Made by a program: the position numbers and the translations under genes. 64,000 bases of DNA from Embleya sp045207655 (GTDB lineage Bacteria; Actinomycetota; Actinomycetes; Streptomycetales; Streptomycetaceae), in the NCBI RefSeq assembly GCF_045207655.1, contig NZ_CP108785.1, positions 3,100,001 through 3,164,000 of the forward strand, given 5' to 3'. Positions 17,043-25,478 of this stretch are shown here, piece after piece. Below the pieces are notes generated by a model. The model saw only the letters and a list, made by a program, of their open reading frames with translations. It was not told the DNA's origin and made no database searches. Positions within the stretch are counted from its first letter, which is position 1. Each line of letters starts with the position of its first letter.

Positions 17043-18934
17043 CCGTTCCGGCGGATCCGGCTCGTGCTCCCGTCGGCCCAGGTCACGTGCACGCCCGACG
17101 CCGTCGCCAGCACGCGCGGCGCCGCGACGGGCGCGGCGTCCGCCCAGGTCAGCGACAGCACCGTGACCAGCGGGCCGGCGGCCACCGTGCCCTCCAACAC
17201 GGCCAGTTCGGCGACCTCGCCGAACGCGGTCCCGTGCGGCGCGGAGTCGACCCGGGCCCGGTCCCAGCCGTGCGCGCCGGTCAGCGTGCTGTGTACCGAC
17301 GCGGTGGCCACCCGCGCGCCGAGGCCGTCGGCCACGGATCGCAACTCGTCGCGGGACGAGGTGGCCGGCGCCCACCCGCTCTCGCGCACGGCGGTGCCCT
17401 CGGGCGCCCGGACGTGGTGTACGCGTACCTCGTACGGACCGCGCGCCACGCTGATCGACACGATCCGGGTGTCCGGCACCGGCTGCCCGGCGAGCGTGGG
17501 CAGGTGCGCCGAGGCCGCCCACCCGGGGCCGGCGCCCAGCGGCTCGATCCGGCCGCGCCCGGTCGTCCCGCCGGCCAGGACGAGCCCGATGTGGTTGTCC
17601 GCCGGATCGCCCTCCCGGGTCGGGCCGGTCAGCGTCGAGTAGGCCAGCCGGGCGTACAGCGGATCGTCCGCGTCGAGGCCGGCGGACGGTGTGGCCGCGG
17701 CGGCCGGCTGGTGGTCGGCGCCGTGGTTGACCAGCCGTCCCACGCCGTGCCCGGAGTGCACGAGCAGGCCGGGGCCGGGCAGGCCGAGCGCGGGGTCGAC
17801 GTCCGCGTCCTCGGCCGGTCCGGCGCTCTCCCGGGCGGTCCACACCTGGTGCCCCTCGGGCAGCAGCAGGCCGACGAAGCCCTTGGCCGCCCAGTACGGC
17901 GACGCCGAGCCCGAGTACGCCTGCACGGTCGCCGGGTCCGGGCCGTACCAGCCCAACGACAGCAGGCCGTCGCGGGCCGCGCCGCGGTCCAGGAAGTGCC
18001 GCAGCACACCGCTCGCCAGCCGCCGGGTGGTGCCCGGCGGGTACGGCGTGGCGTCCACCAGCGCGCCCAGCCACAGCGGGGCCGCCGCCGCGAACCGGTA
18101 GGTCAGCGAACGCCCCTGGTGCAGCGGCGCGCCGGTGCGGTCGAAGAGCCGGCCGTAGCCGGTCAGGAACTCGCGCAGGCGTTCGCGACGGACCGGATCG
18201 GCCGGCGTGCCCGCGACCGCCGCGCACAGCAGCGGATACAGGTGCATGGCCCAGCCGTTGTAGTGGTCGAAGTAGCGTCCGGCGCCGTCGGTGTACCACC
18301 CGTCGCCGACGTACCACTTCTCGATCCTCGCCAGACCCCGCTCGATCGCGGCGCGGGCCTCGTCGCGGTGCCGGTCGGCCGCTTCCAGGAAGGTGCCCAC
18401 CGCGACCGGGAAGAGCCACCAGTTGTTGTCCACCGGCTCGTGCCGCAGTGCGCCCGCGAGCCAGTCGGCCGCCCGCTCGCGGGTGGACTCGTCGAGCCGG
18501 TCCCACAGTTGATCCTTCGTCAGGTGCAGGGCCAGCGCCACCGACGCGGCCTCGACCATCGCCTGACCGCGGTCGACCACGGCCGGCCAGGACTCGGGAT
18601 CCGCCGTGCCCGGTGCGGCCGTTCCCGCGCGCAGGCCGTCGGCGTACGGCTCCAGGAGGTCCGCAGGGACCGCGCGGCCGGAGCCGGCGGTGCCGGCGGC
18701 GCGCAGTGCCGCGAGCAGGAACGTGCGGGCGTAGCCCTCCAGTCCGTCCGATCGCTCGCCCGACCAACTCGTGCGCCCGGGAAGGGTGATCAGTGCGCCG
18801 CCGGGGGAGCGGTACGGGCGCACCGCGGCGAGCAGGCCGTCGGCCACCGCCTCCCAGTGCGCGCGGGTCCAGCCGGTGCACGGGCTCAGCGCGCGATCTT
18901 CCGGAGGGAGCACGAAGGGGTGCGGTGTGTTCAC
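17006..18934 (-). CDS. DUF2264 domain-containing protein
   Basis: A 642-residue cytoplasmic protein of the DUF2264 family, predicted (alpha/alpha)6-barrel-like in the N-terminal two-thirds and beta-rich in the C-terminal third. Visible blocks: GWTRAHWEAVADGLL, ERSDGLEGYARTFLLA, DNNWWLFPVAVGTFLEA, YTDGAGRYFDHYNGWAMHLY, YSGSASPYWAAKGFVGLLLP. Such proteins accompany genes for plant or bacterial polysaccharide use and may act on unsaturated uronic-acid oligosaccharides; the reaction is not established. GTG at 18934 is chosen because GGAG lies 8 bp ahead; the in-frame start 12 codons upstream has none. Divergent from the regulator at 19140, sharing an operator. Confidence 0.8.
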   Translation of the reverse strand: MNTPHPFVLPPEDRALSPCTGWTRAHWEAVADGLLAAVRPYRSPGGALITLPGRTSWSGERSDGLEGYARTFLLAALRAAGTAGSGRAVPADLLEPYADGLRAGTAAPGTADPESWPAVVDRGQAMVEAASVALALHLTKDQLWDRLDESTRERAADWLAGALRHEPVDNNWWLFPVAVGTFLEAADRHRDEARAAIERGLARIEKWYVGDGWYTDGAGRYFDHYNGWAMHLYPLLCAAVAGTPADPVRRERLREFLTGYGRLFDRTGAPLHQGRSLTYRFAAAAPLWLGALVDATPYPPGTTRRLASGVLRHFLDRGAARDGLLSLGWYGPDPATVQAYSGSASPYWAAKGFVGLLLPEGHQVWTARESAGPAEDADVDPALGLPGPGLLVHSGHGVGRLVNHGADHQPAAAATPSAGLDADDPLYARLAYSTLTGPTREGDPADNHIGLVLAGGTTGRGRIEPLGAGPGWAASAHLPTLAGQPVPDTRIVSISVARGPYEVRVHHVRAPEGTAVRESGWAPATSSRDELRSVADGLGARVATASVHSTLTGAHGWDRARVDSAPHGTAFGEVAELAVLEGTVAAGPLVTVLSLTWADAAPVAAPRVLATASGVHVTWADGSTSRIRRNGADRCSVTHEHV

Positions 18935-19007
18935 GGATCTCCTCGACTGGACGCGCGCGGCCGTCGACACGCTAGGCGGGGTCGATCGATCAGGTCAAGA
19001 GTCGGTT

Positions 19008-19021
19008 TGATCGAACGATCC
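19008..19021. promoter_or_regulatory. Operator of the DeoR/LacI chimera regulator (site 1)
   Basis: TGATCGAACGATCC lies between the DUF2264 gene and the divergent regulator. Except for its last base it equals the perfect palindrome at 20334. A further half-site CGATCA occurs at 18987-18992. Confidence 0.7.
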
Positions 19022-19139
19022 TTTTCAATCAAAATCGAATGGCGATGCCCTAGGCTGAGGCGGCGGCCGGACAGCAGCCGGACGCAGGGGGGCACGGCCC
19101 GGTCCGGGCCGTGCGCTGAACGGAAGGACGACGTCCACG

Positions 19140-20336
19140 GTGTTGGCGGAACAGCGGCAGGAACTCATTCTCAGGACGGCCCGCGAACAGGGCAGCGTCA
19201 AGGTGGTCGAGATCGCCGAGGAACTGGGCGTGTCCCTGGTCACCGTGCGGCGCGACGTCACCGCGCTGGTGGCGAGCGGCCTGTTGGCCCGCGTGCACGG
19301 CGGCGCCACCCTCCCGCATGCCCGCCCGTCCGCGCCGGAGCCGGACCGACCGCCCGCGAACGGCCACGACGGCCCGACCGTGGGCATGCTCGTACCGTCC
19401 GCCACCTACTACTTTCCGGAGGTCGTGCGCGGCGCCCGGGACGCGGTCGAGGCGATCGGCGGCCGGCTGGTGCTGGGCATCTCGCGCTACCTGCCCAGCG
19501 AGGACCGGGACCAGGTGGACCAGTTGTTGCGCGGCGGTGTGGACGGGCTGCTGCTGACCCCCGCGCGCGCGCCGGGGCCGGGCGGCGAGGACGCGTGGAT
19601 GGGGCGCCTGCCGGTGCCCGTGGTGCTGGTGGAGCGGCGCGCCGAGATCGGCTCCGGGCTCGAACACCTGGACCGGGTGGCCTCCGACCACGCGCTGGGC
19701 GCGGCGCAGGCGGTCCGCCGACTGGGCGCGCTCGGCCACGAGCGCATCCTGCTGGTGGCCCGGCTCGGCAGTCCCACCACGCCGGCCGTGCACGCCGGCT
19801 ACACCGCCGCGATGGCCGCGCTGTCGTTGACCCCGCCGGATCCGGCCGGGGTGGAGACGCCGCATCCGGGCGAGGACGCGGACGGCTTCGACCGGGCGGT
19901 CACCCGGGTGATCGAGGCGGCCCGCTCGGGCGCCGCCACCGCCGCGCTGGTGCACAACGACCAGGACGCGCTGCTGCTGGTGTCCCGGCTGCGCGCGGCG
20001 GGGCTGGAGGTGCCCGGTGACCTGGCGCTGATCGCCTACGACGACGAGGTGGCCGCGTTGGCCGATCCGCCGCTGAGCGCGATCGCGCCGGCCAAGCACG
20101 AGGTCGGCCGGATCGCGGTCGAGCTGCTCGCCGCGCGGCTGGCCGACGGCGACGACGGGCGCGCGCCCCGACACATCTCGCTGGTGCCCAGGCTGCGGCT
20201 GCGCGCCACCACGGAGCCGAGCGCCGCGGAGCCGAGCGGCCCGAAGTCGGCCGGCCCGGTGCCGGCCGACGTGAACGATTCGACCGACCCGACCGATTCG
20301 ATCCGAGCGAGCGAAAGCGAACAAGCCATTCTGTGA
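19140..20336 (+). CDS. Transcriptional regulator, DeoR-type HTH fused to LacI-type sensor
   Basis: A 398-residue regulator of sugar genes. Residues 1-60 form a DeoR-type winged helix (RQELILRTAREQGSVKVVEIAEELGVSLVTVRRDVTAL, then RVHGGATLP); residues 80-375 are a periplasmic-binding-like sugar sensor (VGMLVPSATYYFPEVVRGAR, HNDQDALLLVSRLR, IAYDDEVAALADPPLSAI). The combination replaces the usual LacI HTH. GTG start at 19140. Its last codons sit against a second copy of the operator (20334), so it likely represses the DUF2264 gene, itself and the ABC operon until a sugar binds. The C-terminal tail (Ser/Pro/Asp-rich) is disordered. Confidence 0.85.
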   Translation: MLAEQRQELILRTAREQGSVKVVEIAEELGVSLVTVRRDVTALVASGLLARVHGGATLPHARPSAPEPDRPPANGHDGPTVGMLVPSATYYFPEVVRGARDAVEAIGGRLVLGISRYLPSEDRDQVDQLLRGGVDGLLLTPARAPGPGGEDAWMGRLPVPVVLVERRAEIGSGLEHLDRVASDHALGAAQAVRRLGALGHERILLVARLGSPTTPAVHAGYTAAMAALSLTPPDPAGVETPHPGEDADGFDRAVTRVIEAARSGAATAALVHNDQDALLLVSRLRAAGLEVPGDLALIAYDDEVAALADPPLSAIAPAKHEVGRIAVELLAARLADGDDGRAPRHISLVPRLRLRATTEPSAAEPSGPKSAGPVPADVNDSTDPTDSIRASESEQAIL

Positions 20337-20347
20337 TCGAACGATCA
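20334..20347. promoter_or_regulatory. Operator of the DeoR/LacI chimera regulator (site 2)
   Basis: TGATCGAACGATCA, perfect 6-bp arms with AA at the centre, begins within the stop codon of the regulator gene and lies about 40 bp ahead of the ABC-operon promoter. Confidence 0.75.
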
Positions 20348-20384
20348 TAGTGAGTTTCGTTTTTCATCGATTGTTCATTTGCTC

Positions 20385-20413
20385 TTGACGCTGTTCGCTC
20401 CTGACCGAATGAT
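20385..20413 (+). promoter_or_regulatory. Promoter of the sugar ABC operon
   Basis: TTGACG (20385-20390), 17 bp, AATGAT (20408-20413) in an unusually AT-rich stretch; the binding-protein ATG follows at 20456 with CAGGAGC upstream. Confidence 0.6.
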
Positions 20414-20455
20414 GCTCGCTATCGCCTTCGATGCAGGTTCGACCCAGGAGCATCC

Positions 20456-21790
20456 ATGCAGCGCACATCCATCAGACTCGGCACGGCTCTCGTCGGCATA
20501 GTCACCGCCCTGAGCCTCGTCACCGGTTGTGGCGGCGGCGACGACAAGAAGAAGGACGCCGGGGCCGCCCCCGCCGCGGGCGGCGGCCCGGGCCAGAAGC
20601 AGGAGCTCACCTTCTGGTCCTGGACCAAGGGCACCCAGGAGGTCGTGGACGCGTTCAACAAGTCGCACCCCGACATCCAGGTCAAGTACGAGCAGATCCC
20701 CTCCGGCAACGCCGGCGGCTACGCGAAGATGGCCAACGCGGTCAAGGCGGGCAACGCCCCCGACGTGCTCACCATCGAGTACCCGCAGCTGCCGGACTTC
20801 GTCAGCCAGGGGGCCGTGCAGGACCTCTCGCCGAAGGTGTCCGGCCTCAAGTCGAAGTTCCCCGCGTCGGTCAACAAGCTGACCGAGCTCGGCGGCAAGA
20901 CCTGGGCCGTGCCGCTGGACGCGGCGCCGATGGCGCTGTACTACCGCAAGGACTTCTTCACCGACCACAACATCCCGGTGCCCAAGACCTGGGACGAGTA
21001 CCGGGCCGCCGCCGAGCAGGTCAAGAAGGCCGACCCGAACGCGCGGATCGGCACCTTCTACCCCGACGACCCCAGCACCATGGCCGGGCTGACCTGGCAG
21101 GCCGGCGGCTCGTGGTTCGGCACCGAGGGCGACGCCTGGAAGGTCTCGCTGACCGACCCGAACTCGCGCAAGGTCGGCGAGTACTGGAACAAGCTGGTCT
21201 CCGACGACCTGGTGCGCGTGCAGCCCTCGTTCAGCCAGCAGTGGAACGCCGACCTCAAGAGCGGCGGCACGGTCGGCATCGTCGGCGCCTCGTGGAGCGC
21301 GGGCGTGCTCAAGAGCAGCCAGCCCGACCTGGCCGGCAAGTGGGCGGTCGCGCCGCTGCCGGACTGGGGGACCGCGTCCAACGGCATGCTCGGCGGCTCG
21401 ACCTTCGCGGTGAGCAAGGACAGCAAGAAGACCAAGGCCGCGCTCACCTTCATCGAGTGGATGACCACCACCAAGGAGGGCATCACCGCGCGGATCGCCA
21501 GCGGCACCTCCAGCGCGTACCCCGCCGCCACCGAGTTGGTGCCCACCGCCGCGCAGTCCTTCGACACCGGCTACTTCGGCAAGCAGGACATCTACCCGCT
21601 GTTCACCGAGGCCACCGGGAAGATCGGCACCGGCTGGACCTGGGGCCCGTCGATGACGCAGACCAACACCATCCTCAAGGACGGGTTCGGCAAGCTCTCC
21701 AGCGGCGGCAGCATCGTGGGCGCCCTGGAGGAGGCCCAGAAGACCACCGTCGAGGACCTGAAGAAGCGCGGCATCTCGGTCAAGAGCTGA
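20456..21790 (+). CDS. Sugar ABC transporter substrate-binding lipoprotein
   Basis: The 444-residue extracellular receptor of a carbohydrate importer (CUT1 type). A signal peptide ends in the lipobox LVTGC with lipidated Cys25, followed by a Gly/Lys-rich linker and the family-1 binding fold: LTFWSWTKGTQEVVDAFNKS, YYRKDFFTDHNIPVPKTWDEY, GASWSAGVLKSSQP, GGSTFAVSKDSKKTKAALTF. Aromatic residues around WSW and WTWGPS fit oligosaccharide binding. First gene of an operon with two permeases and a dehydrogenase; no ATPase gene is present, so a shared ATPase such as MsiK is expected. Confidence 0.93.
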   Translation: MQRTSIRLGTALVGIVTALSLVTGCGGGDDKKKDAGAAPAAGGGPGQKQELTFWSWTKGTQEVVDAFNKSHPDIQVKYEQIPSGNAGGYAKMANAVKAGNAPDVLTIEYPQLPDFVSQGAVQDLSPKVSGLKSKFPASVNKLTELGGKTWAVPLDAAPMALYYRKDFFTDHNIPVPKTWDEYRAAAEQVKKADPNARIGTFYPDDPSTMAGLTWQAGGSWFGTEGDAWKVSLTDPNSRKVGEYWNKLVSDDLVRVQPSFSQQWNADLKSGGTVGIVGASWSAGVLKSSQPDLAGKWAVAPLPDWGTASNGMLGGSTFAVSKDSKKTKAALTFIEWMTTTKEGITARIASGTSSAYPAATELVPTAAQSFDTGYFGKQDIYPLFTEATGKIGTGWTWGPSMTQTNTILKDGFGKLSSGGSIVGALEEAQKTTVEDLKKRGISVKS

Positions 21791-21867
21791 CCGATCGCCC
21801 GCGAAGGGGCGAGAGCCGACCGCTCGCCCGCGACGGGCCGAGAGCAGACCGCTCGCCCCGCGAGGCC
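21789..21867. repeat. 29-bp tandem repeat in the operon leader gap
   Basis: Three units beginning GACCGCTCGCCCGCGA (21789, 21818, 21847; third shortened) fill much of the gap between binding-protein stop and first permease. Each unit can fold on itself (CGCTCGCCC with GGGCCGAG), so the array may set expression of the permeases relative to the binding protein. Confidence 0.7.
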
Positions 21868-21953
21868 GCCCTTCGGCCCGACCCGTGATCCGCAGGCCCC
21901 CGGTGCGCTCCGCGCCACCGCGTACCGGGGGACCGCCACGAGGAAGCAGTTCC

Positions 21954-22859
21954 ATGAACACATCCCTGCGCGCCGGACGCCGGCGCCGGAAGACCACCGC
22001 CGCGCTGTTCCTGACCCCGTTCTACGCGCTGTTCATCGCCACCATGGTCGTGCCGATCGGCTACGCGATCTGGCTCAGCCTGTTCACCGAGAAGACCTCG
22101 GGCCTGGGCTTCGGCGGCACCAGACGTGTGTTCAGCGGCTTCGGCAACTACGCCGACGCGCTCGGCGACGAGAAGTTCCGCGACGGCTTCGTCGCGATCG
22201 GGCTGTACTGCCTCCTCTACATCCCGGTGATGGTCGGCACCGCGCTCGCGCTGGCCCTGCTGCTGGACTCGGCGCTGGCCCGGGCCCGCCGGTTCTTCCA
22301 ACTCGCGCTGTTCCTGCCGCACGCGGTCCCGGGCATCATCGCCGCGCTGATCTGGGTCTACCTCTACACCCCGGGCCTGAGCCCGGTCGTGGAACTGCTC
22401 GAATCCGGCGGCATCCACTGGGACTTCCTGGCCTCGGACACCGCGCTGTTCTCGATCGTCAATATCGCCACGTGGGAGTGGATCGGCTACAACATGATCA
22501 TCTTCTACGCCGCGCTCCAGGCGATCCCGCGCGAGGTGGTCGAGGCGGCCACGGTGGACGGGGCCGGACCCGTGCGCATCGCGGTCTCGGTGAAGATCCC
22601 GATGATCCGCGCCGCCGTCGCGATGACGATGTTGTTCACCATCATCGGCTCGCTGCAACTGTTCACCGAGCCGTCCATCCTCAGCGACGCCAACCCCGCC
22701 GTGGGCAGCTCGTGGACACCCAACATGTACGCCTACTCGGCCGCCTTCCGCGCCAACGACTTCGGCCTCGCGGCGGCGGCATCGGTGCTGCTCGCCGTCT
22801 TCGCCGCGGCACTGTCGTTCGGCGTCACCCGCCTGTCGTCCGGACGGAGGACCGCATGA
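21954..22859 (+). CDS. Sugar ABC transporter permease (MalF type)
   Basis: A 301-residue membrane protein with six helices and the binding-protein-dependent transport signature EVVEAATVDGAGPVRIAVSVKIP (EAA loop) near residue 200. The N-terminus RRRRKTTAALFLTPFYALF is typical of CUT1 permeases. ATG at 21954 preceded by GAGGAAGC. Its stop overlaps the start of the second permease (ATGA), so the two subunits are made in equal amounts. Confidence 0.92.
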   Translation: MNTSLRAGRRRRKTTAALFLTPFYALFIATMVVPIGYAIWLSLFTEKTSGLGFGGTRRVFSGFGNYADALGDEKFRDGFVAIGLYCLLYIPVMVGTALALALLLDSALARARRFFQLALFLPHAVPGIIAALIWVYLYTPGLSPVVELLESGGIHWDFLASDTALFSIVNIATWEWIGYNMIIFYAALQAIPREVVEAATVDGAGPVRIAVSVKIPMIRAAVAMTMLFTIIGSLQLFTEPSILSDANPAVGSSWTPNMYAYSAAFRANDFGLAAAASVLLAVFAAALSFGVTRLSSGRRTA

Positions 22860-23800
22860 GCACCACCGTGCAACAACCGGACGGGGCCGCGCCCCCCGCT
22901 CCCGCGCCGACCCACACACCCGCGGCCAAGCCCGCCCGCCGCCCGCGCGCCAAGGGCCGCGCCACCGAGGCGCTGATGGGCAAGGTCGCCGTCAACGGCG
23001 CCCTGGTGCTGGTCACGCTCTACATGATGTTGCCGCTGGCCTGGCTGCTGATCGCGGCGACCAAGGACATGGGCGGCCTGTTCGGCGGCGACGGTTTCGC
23101 GTTCGAGGGGTTCCACTTCACCGAGAACGTCAAGGCCGTCAGCACCGAGGGTGACGGCATCTACTGGCACTGGTATCTCAACAGCCTGCTCTACGCCGGC
23201 GTCGGCGCGGGGCTCGGCTCGTTCATCAGCGTGCTCGCCGGCTACGCGTTCGACAAGTTCGACTTCCCCGGCAAGGAGAAGTTGTTCGGCGGCGTGCTGC
23301 TGGGCGTGCTCGTACCCACCACCGCCGTCGCGCTGCCGCTGTACCTGCTCGCGTCCAAGGTGGGCCTGGTCAACACCTTCTGGGCGGTGTTCATCCCGGT
23401 CATCGTCAACCCGTTCGGGGTCTACCTGGCCCGGGTGTTCAGCGCCGGATACGTCCCCGGCGAGGTGCTCGAAGCCGCCCGGATGGACGGCGCCGGCGAG
23501 ATCCGGACCTTCTTCGGCGTCGCGATGCCGATGATGATGCCTGGCTTCGTGACCATCTTCCTGTTCCAGTTCACCGCGATCTGGAACAACTTCTTCCTGC
23601 CCCTGGTGATGCTCTCCGACCAGAAGCTCTACCCGGTCAGTCTGGGCCTGTACTCGTGGAACACCAACGCGCACGCCTTCCCCGAGTTCTATCCGCTGGT
23701 GATCACCGGATCGCTGATGGCCGTGGTTCCGCTGGTCGTCGCGTTCGTCTCGCTCCAGCGCCACTGGCGCTCGGGGCTCTCCGCGGGGAGCGTCAAGTGA
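22856..23800 (+). CDS. Sugar ABC transporter permease (MalG type)
   Basis: A 314-residue partner permease with an EAA loop EVLEAARMDGAGEIRTFFGVAMPM and six helices after a Pro/Ala-rich cytoplasmic N-terminus. The sequence YLNSLLYAGVGAGLGSFISVLAGYAFDKF is typical of MalG-like subunits. Start overlaps the previous stop (ATGA) and its own stop overlaps the next start (GTGA). Confidence 0.92.
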   Translation: MSTTVQQPDGAAPPAPAPTHTPAAKPARRPRAKGRATEALMGKVAVNGALVLVTLYMMLPLAWLLIAATKDMGGLFGGDGFAFEGFHFTENVKAVSTEGDGIYWHWYLNSLLYAGVGAGLGSFISVLAGYAFDKFDFPGKEKLFGGVLLGVLVPTTAVALPLYLLASKVGLVNTFWAVFIPVIVNPFGVYLARVFSAGYVPGEVLEAARMDGAGEIRTFFGVAMPMMMPGFVTIFLFQFTAIWNNFFLPLVMLSDQKLYPVSLGLYSWNTNAHAFPEFYPLVITGSLMAVVPLVVAFVSLQRHWRSGLSAGSVK

Positions 23801-24858
23801 GCAATGGCACCACCCGATTCGAGTCCGCCGGCGGTACGGGCGCGCCGCGCCGGCACCGGCCGCGACTGTTGCTCGCGATGGACCCCTCCGTGGCCGCGCG
23901 CATCCTCGACGGCGAGGCGCGGGCCCGGCTGAGCACGCTGGCCGACGTCGATCTCGACCTGATCGCCGCCGACTTCGACACGCCGGCCGTCGCCGCCGCG
24001 CTGGCCGAGGCGGAAGTACTGTTCACCTGCTGGGGCAGTGCGCCCTTGGACGCGGCGGTACTGGCCCGGGCCCCGCGACTGCGCGCGGTGGTGCACGCGG
24101 CCGGTTCGGTCAAACACCACCTCACCGACGCCGCCTGGGAGCGCGGCCTGACCGTCTCCTCGGGAGCCTCGGCGAACGCGCTGCCGGTGGCCGAGTACAC
24201 GGTCGCCGCGGTGTTGTTCGCCAACAAGAAGGTGTTGCGGATCCGGGACGCGTACCGCGCGGAGCGGCGACTGGTCGACTGGGACGCGCGCTTTCCGGGA
24301 TTCGGCAACTACCGGCGCACCATCGGCATCGTCGGTGCCTCGCGGATCGGTCGCCGGGTGCTCGAACTGCTCCGCCCGTTCGACTTCGAACTGCTGCTGC
24401 ACGACCCGTACGTGAGCGCCGAGCAGGCCCGGGCACTGGGCGCGCGTCCGGTGGACCTGGACGAACTGGTCGAGCGCTCGGACGTGGTCAGCGTGCACGC
24501 GCCCGAACTGGAGTCCACCCGGCATCTCCTGGACCGTCGCCGACTGGCGCTGATGCGGGACGGCGCGACGCTGATCAACACCGCGCGGGGCTCGCTCGTG
24601 GACCAGGACGCGCTCACCGAGGAACTGGTGGCCGGCCGCCTCGACGCGGTCATCGACGTCACCGAGCCGGACGTCCTCCCCGCCGCCTCCCCGCTGTACG
24701 ACCTGCCCAATGTGCTCCTGACCCCCCACATCGCCGGCTCCCTGGGCGGCGAACTCCGCCGCATGGTCGCCCTGGCCCTCGACGAACTCGACCGCTACAC
24801 AAGGGGCCTCCCCTTCACCCACGCGGTAGAACCAGCCACCCTCACCCACTCGGCCTAA
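23797..24858 (+). CDS. D-isomer-specific 2-hydroxyacid dehydrogenase
   Basis: A 353-residue NAD(P)-dependent dehydrogenase, likely acting on a 2-keto/2-hydroxy acid from the imported sugar. The Rossmann motif is TIGIVGASRIGRRVLELL, with Ala and Ser where GLG is usual; catalytic Arg is in INTARGSLVDQDAL, the Glu in VTEPDVLP and the His in TPHIAGSLGG. It is translationally coupled to the second permease by a GTGA overlap, tying the reaction to the transporter. Related proteins are often annotated as glyoxylate/hydroxypyruvate reductases. Confidence 0.88.
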   Translation: MSNGTTRFESAGGTGAPRRHRPRLLLAMDPSVAARILDGEARARLSTLADVDLDLIAADFDTPAVAAALAEAEVLFTCWGSAPLDAAVLARAPRLRAVVHAAGSVKHHLTDAAWERGLTVSSGASANALPVAEYTVAAVLFANKKVLRIRDAYRAERRLVDWDARFPGFGNYRRTIGIVGASRIGRRVLELLRPFDFELLLHDPYVSAEQARALGARPVDLDELVERSDVVSVHAPELESTRHLLDRRRLALMRDGATLINTARGSLVDQDALTEELVAGRLDAVIDVTEPDVLPAASPLYDLPNVLLTPHIAGSLGGELRRMVALALDELDRYTRGLPFTHAVEPATLTHSA

Positions 24859-24889
24859 CAGGCCCACGAACGCCGGCCGAACCCAAACC

Positions 24890-25375
24890 CCACCCCGGCC
24901 GGCGTTCGAGGCCCGAGACCACCAATTCGCCAGACCTGACCAAGCCCGGCCCGACCGGCCTTCGAGGCCACGAAGTCGCGAGATCCGGCCCACATCCAGT
25001 CCGTCCGGCGTTCGGGGATACCGGTCCACGGATTCGCGAGATCCAACCAAATCCAGCCCGGCGGGCGTTTGAGGCCACCTGAGGCAATCGACTCGCGAGG
25101 CCCGCCGAAAGAGATTCAGCCCGGCGAGCATTCGCGGCCACGCGAAACAACCGACCCGCGAGGTCCGCCGAAACCTCAACCCGGCGTCCGGGGCTGCCGA
25201 TTCGCGAAGTCTGGCCAAATCGAGTCCGACCGGCGTTCGGGGTTACCGGTCGACGGATTCGCGAGATCCAACAAATCCAGCCCGGCGGGCGTTTGAGGCC
25301 ACCTGAGGCAACCGACCCGCGAGGTCCACCGAAAGAGATTCAGCTCGGCCGGCGTTCGAGGCCAACGCAGCCTGA
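24890..25375. repeat. Degenerate intergenic array, 48-63-bp units
   Basis: About eight or nine units, each starting CGGCGTTCGAGGCC or GGCGTTTGAGGCC and containing TTCGCGAGATCC and AAATCCAGCCCGGC variants. A higher-order block of about 120 bp (near 25005-25127) recurs near 25228-25348 with few changes. It fills most of the 620-bp gap between the dehydrogenase and the beta-helix gene. The motif resembles a short intergenic sequence I recall as common in Streptomyces genomes. Confidence 0.85.
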
Positions 25376-25478
25376 CCGATGCCGAACGTCGGCCGAAACG
25401 AAGACGTCGGGGACCTCGCCCACACAACTTCCGGCCCCAGCCGGAGGCACCTGCACGACCCCCCAGACCGGAGGTCAC

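Noticed and set aside
24890..25375. CRISPR array or rRNA/tRNA genes
   Set aside because: Irregular unit length, no palindromic constant repeat, and no tRNA cloverleaf seen.
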